A stretch of DNA of 64,000 nucleotides from CAVPCY01 sp963702525. Its GTDB lineage: Bacteria; Actinomycetota; Coriobacteriia; Anaerosomatales; PHET01. The stretch covers positions 40,765 to 104,764 of the forward strand of contig CAVPCY010000025.1 of NCBI GenBank assembly GCA_963702525.1, written 5' to 3'. The number at the start of each line of letters is the position of its first letter. Positions within the stretch are counted from its first letter, which is position 1. A program made the translations under genes and the position numbers. The notes under the pieces were generated by a model. That model had not been told where the DNA came from and did no database searches. It saw only the letters and a program-made list of their open reading frames with translations. Below, piece after piece: positions 63,693-64,000 of this stretch.

Positions 63693-64000
63693 ATGAAGGA
63701 GGTTCGCGATGGCCAGAAGTGGAATTACCGCCCGGTCTCGCACGACCACGAGGCCTTCCTGGAGCGCGCGCGCAAGCGCAAGGGGTTCGATGAGGCGTAT
63801 GACGAGCTCGAGGACGAGTACCTGCTCGTTCGTGAGCTGCTCTCGGCTCGCGCCCACGCGGGGCTGACTCAAGAGGAGGTTGCGGCCTCCATGGGCACCA
63901 CCAAGAGCGCGGTCTCTCGCCTGGAGGGCGCCGGCAAGCATTCGCCGTCGGTGAGCACGCTCAAGAAGTACGCCAGCGCTGTTGGCTGCGATGTCGAGAT
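63693..64000 (+). CDS. HTH (XRE) antitoxin, cut by the window end
   Basis: At least 102 residues from the ATG at 63693. The frame is open upstream to about 63555, so the real start could lie earlier, after the palindrome. KRKGFDEAYDELEDEYLLVRELLSARAHAGLTQEEVAASMGTTKSAVSRLEGAGKHSPSVSTLKKYASAVG is a HigA-type XRE domain. The region between 63619 and 63693 (MPHFVNYSQRLRTAIS from the ATG at 63627) may be a remnant of a toxin. Confidence 0.75.
   Translation, partial: MKEVRDGQKWNYRPVSHDHEAFLERARKRKGFDEAYDELEDEYLLVRELLSARAHAGLTQEEVAASMGTTKSAVSRLEGAGKHSPSVSTLKKYASAVGCDVE

Noticed and set aside
1..64000. CRISPR arrays, rRNA, tRNA genes, IS elements
   Set aside because: No regularly spaced repeats, no rRNA or tRNA signatures and no transposase frames were recognised on reading both strands; a tRNAscan and an ISfinder search were not possible.

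Overview
The window comes from a GC-rich bacterium, most likely an anaerobic or microaerophilic actinobacterium (a Coriobacteriia-like lineage is my guess). The inference rests on strong GC bias, GTG/TTG starts, rubrerythrin, a hydrogenase maturation protease, three PadR regulators, and at least three genes that use in-frame UGA as selenocysteine. The sequence carries very many single-base frameshifts, mostly +1 insertions, in otherwise conserved genes, and two duplications whose copies differ by substitutions as well as indels. It reads like an incompletely polished long-read, probably metagenomic, assembly with strain variants stitched in. I therefore treat most frameshifts as sequence errors and annotate the intended gene.

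Layout. 0-2.3 kb: TusA-like sulfur carrier, hydrogenase maturation protease, class V aminotransferase. 2.3-4.2 kb: pseudouridine catabolism (psuK-psuG). 4.2-6.7 kb: PadR-controlled membrane and envelope genes. 6.8-10.1 kb: glycosyltransferase, NadR-like kinase, phosphoesterase, rubrerythrin. 10.2-17.2 kb: aldo/keto reductase, hisG, a 32-residue membrane peptide beside three hairpins, a LysR regulator, two SDR proteins. 17.3-23.6 kb: copper handling (DUF7282 lipoprotein, CopA with three HMA domains, two cupredoxin proteins, one fused to a UreH/SafE-like membrane domain). 23.7-25.6 kb: methionine sulfoxide repair operon msrA-msrB-msrA, in which both MsrA proteins have UGA at the catalytic Cys codon. 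25.7-35.6 kb: TIGR00300 enzyme, pseudopilin, purE, a badly broken membrane gene, a HemW-like radical SAM protein, purD and cca, with a 2 kb tandem duplication. 35.6-44 kb: PadR, two MacB-type permeases, an ATPase, a condensation-fold protein, a GDSL hydrolase and a PadR/HsmA cluster with clear operators.

44-64 kb is a toxin-antitoxin and defence-like island: Fic, PIN toxins with antitoxins, HicBA, ParDE-like and HigBA-like pairs. Inside it sit a cleaner, less GC-rich transporter/dipeptidase pair and a conserved module of nuclease-helicase, MazG-like hydrolase, HTH-ImmA and HigB. That module occurs twice, head to head about a broken purA, as a quasi-palindrome of roughly 10 kb. The copies are diverged and the right one is badly frameshifted, so the junction is suspect even if both versions exist in nature.

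The most interesting biology is the selenoprotein set (two MsrA, one peroxiredoxin of TPGU type and a possible fourth, a beta-propeller lipoprotein) next to a copper module. Together these suggest a Sec- and copper-linked redox defence.
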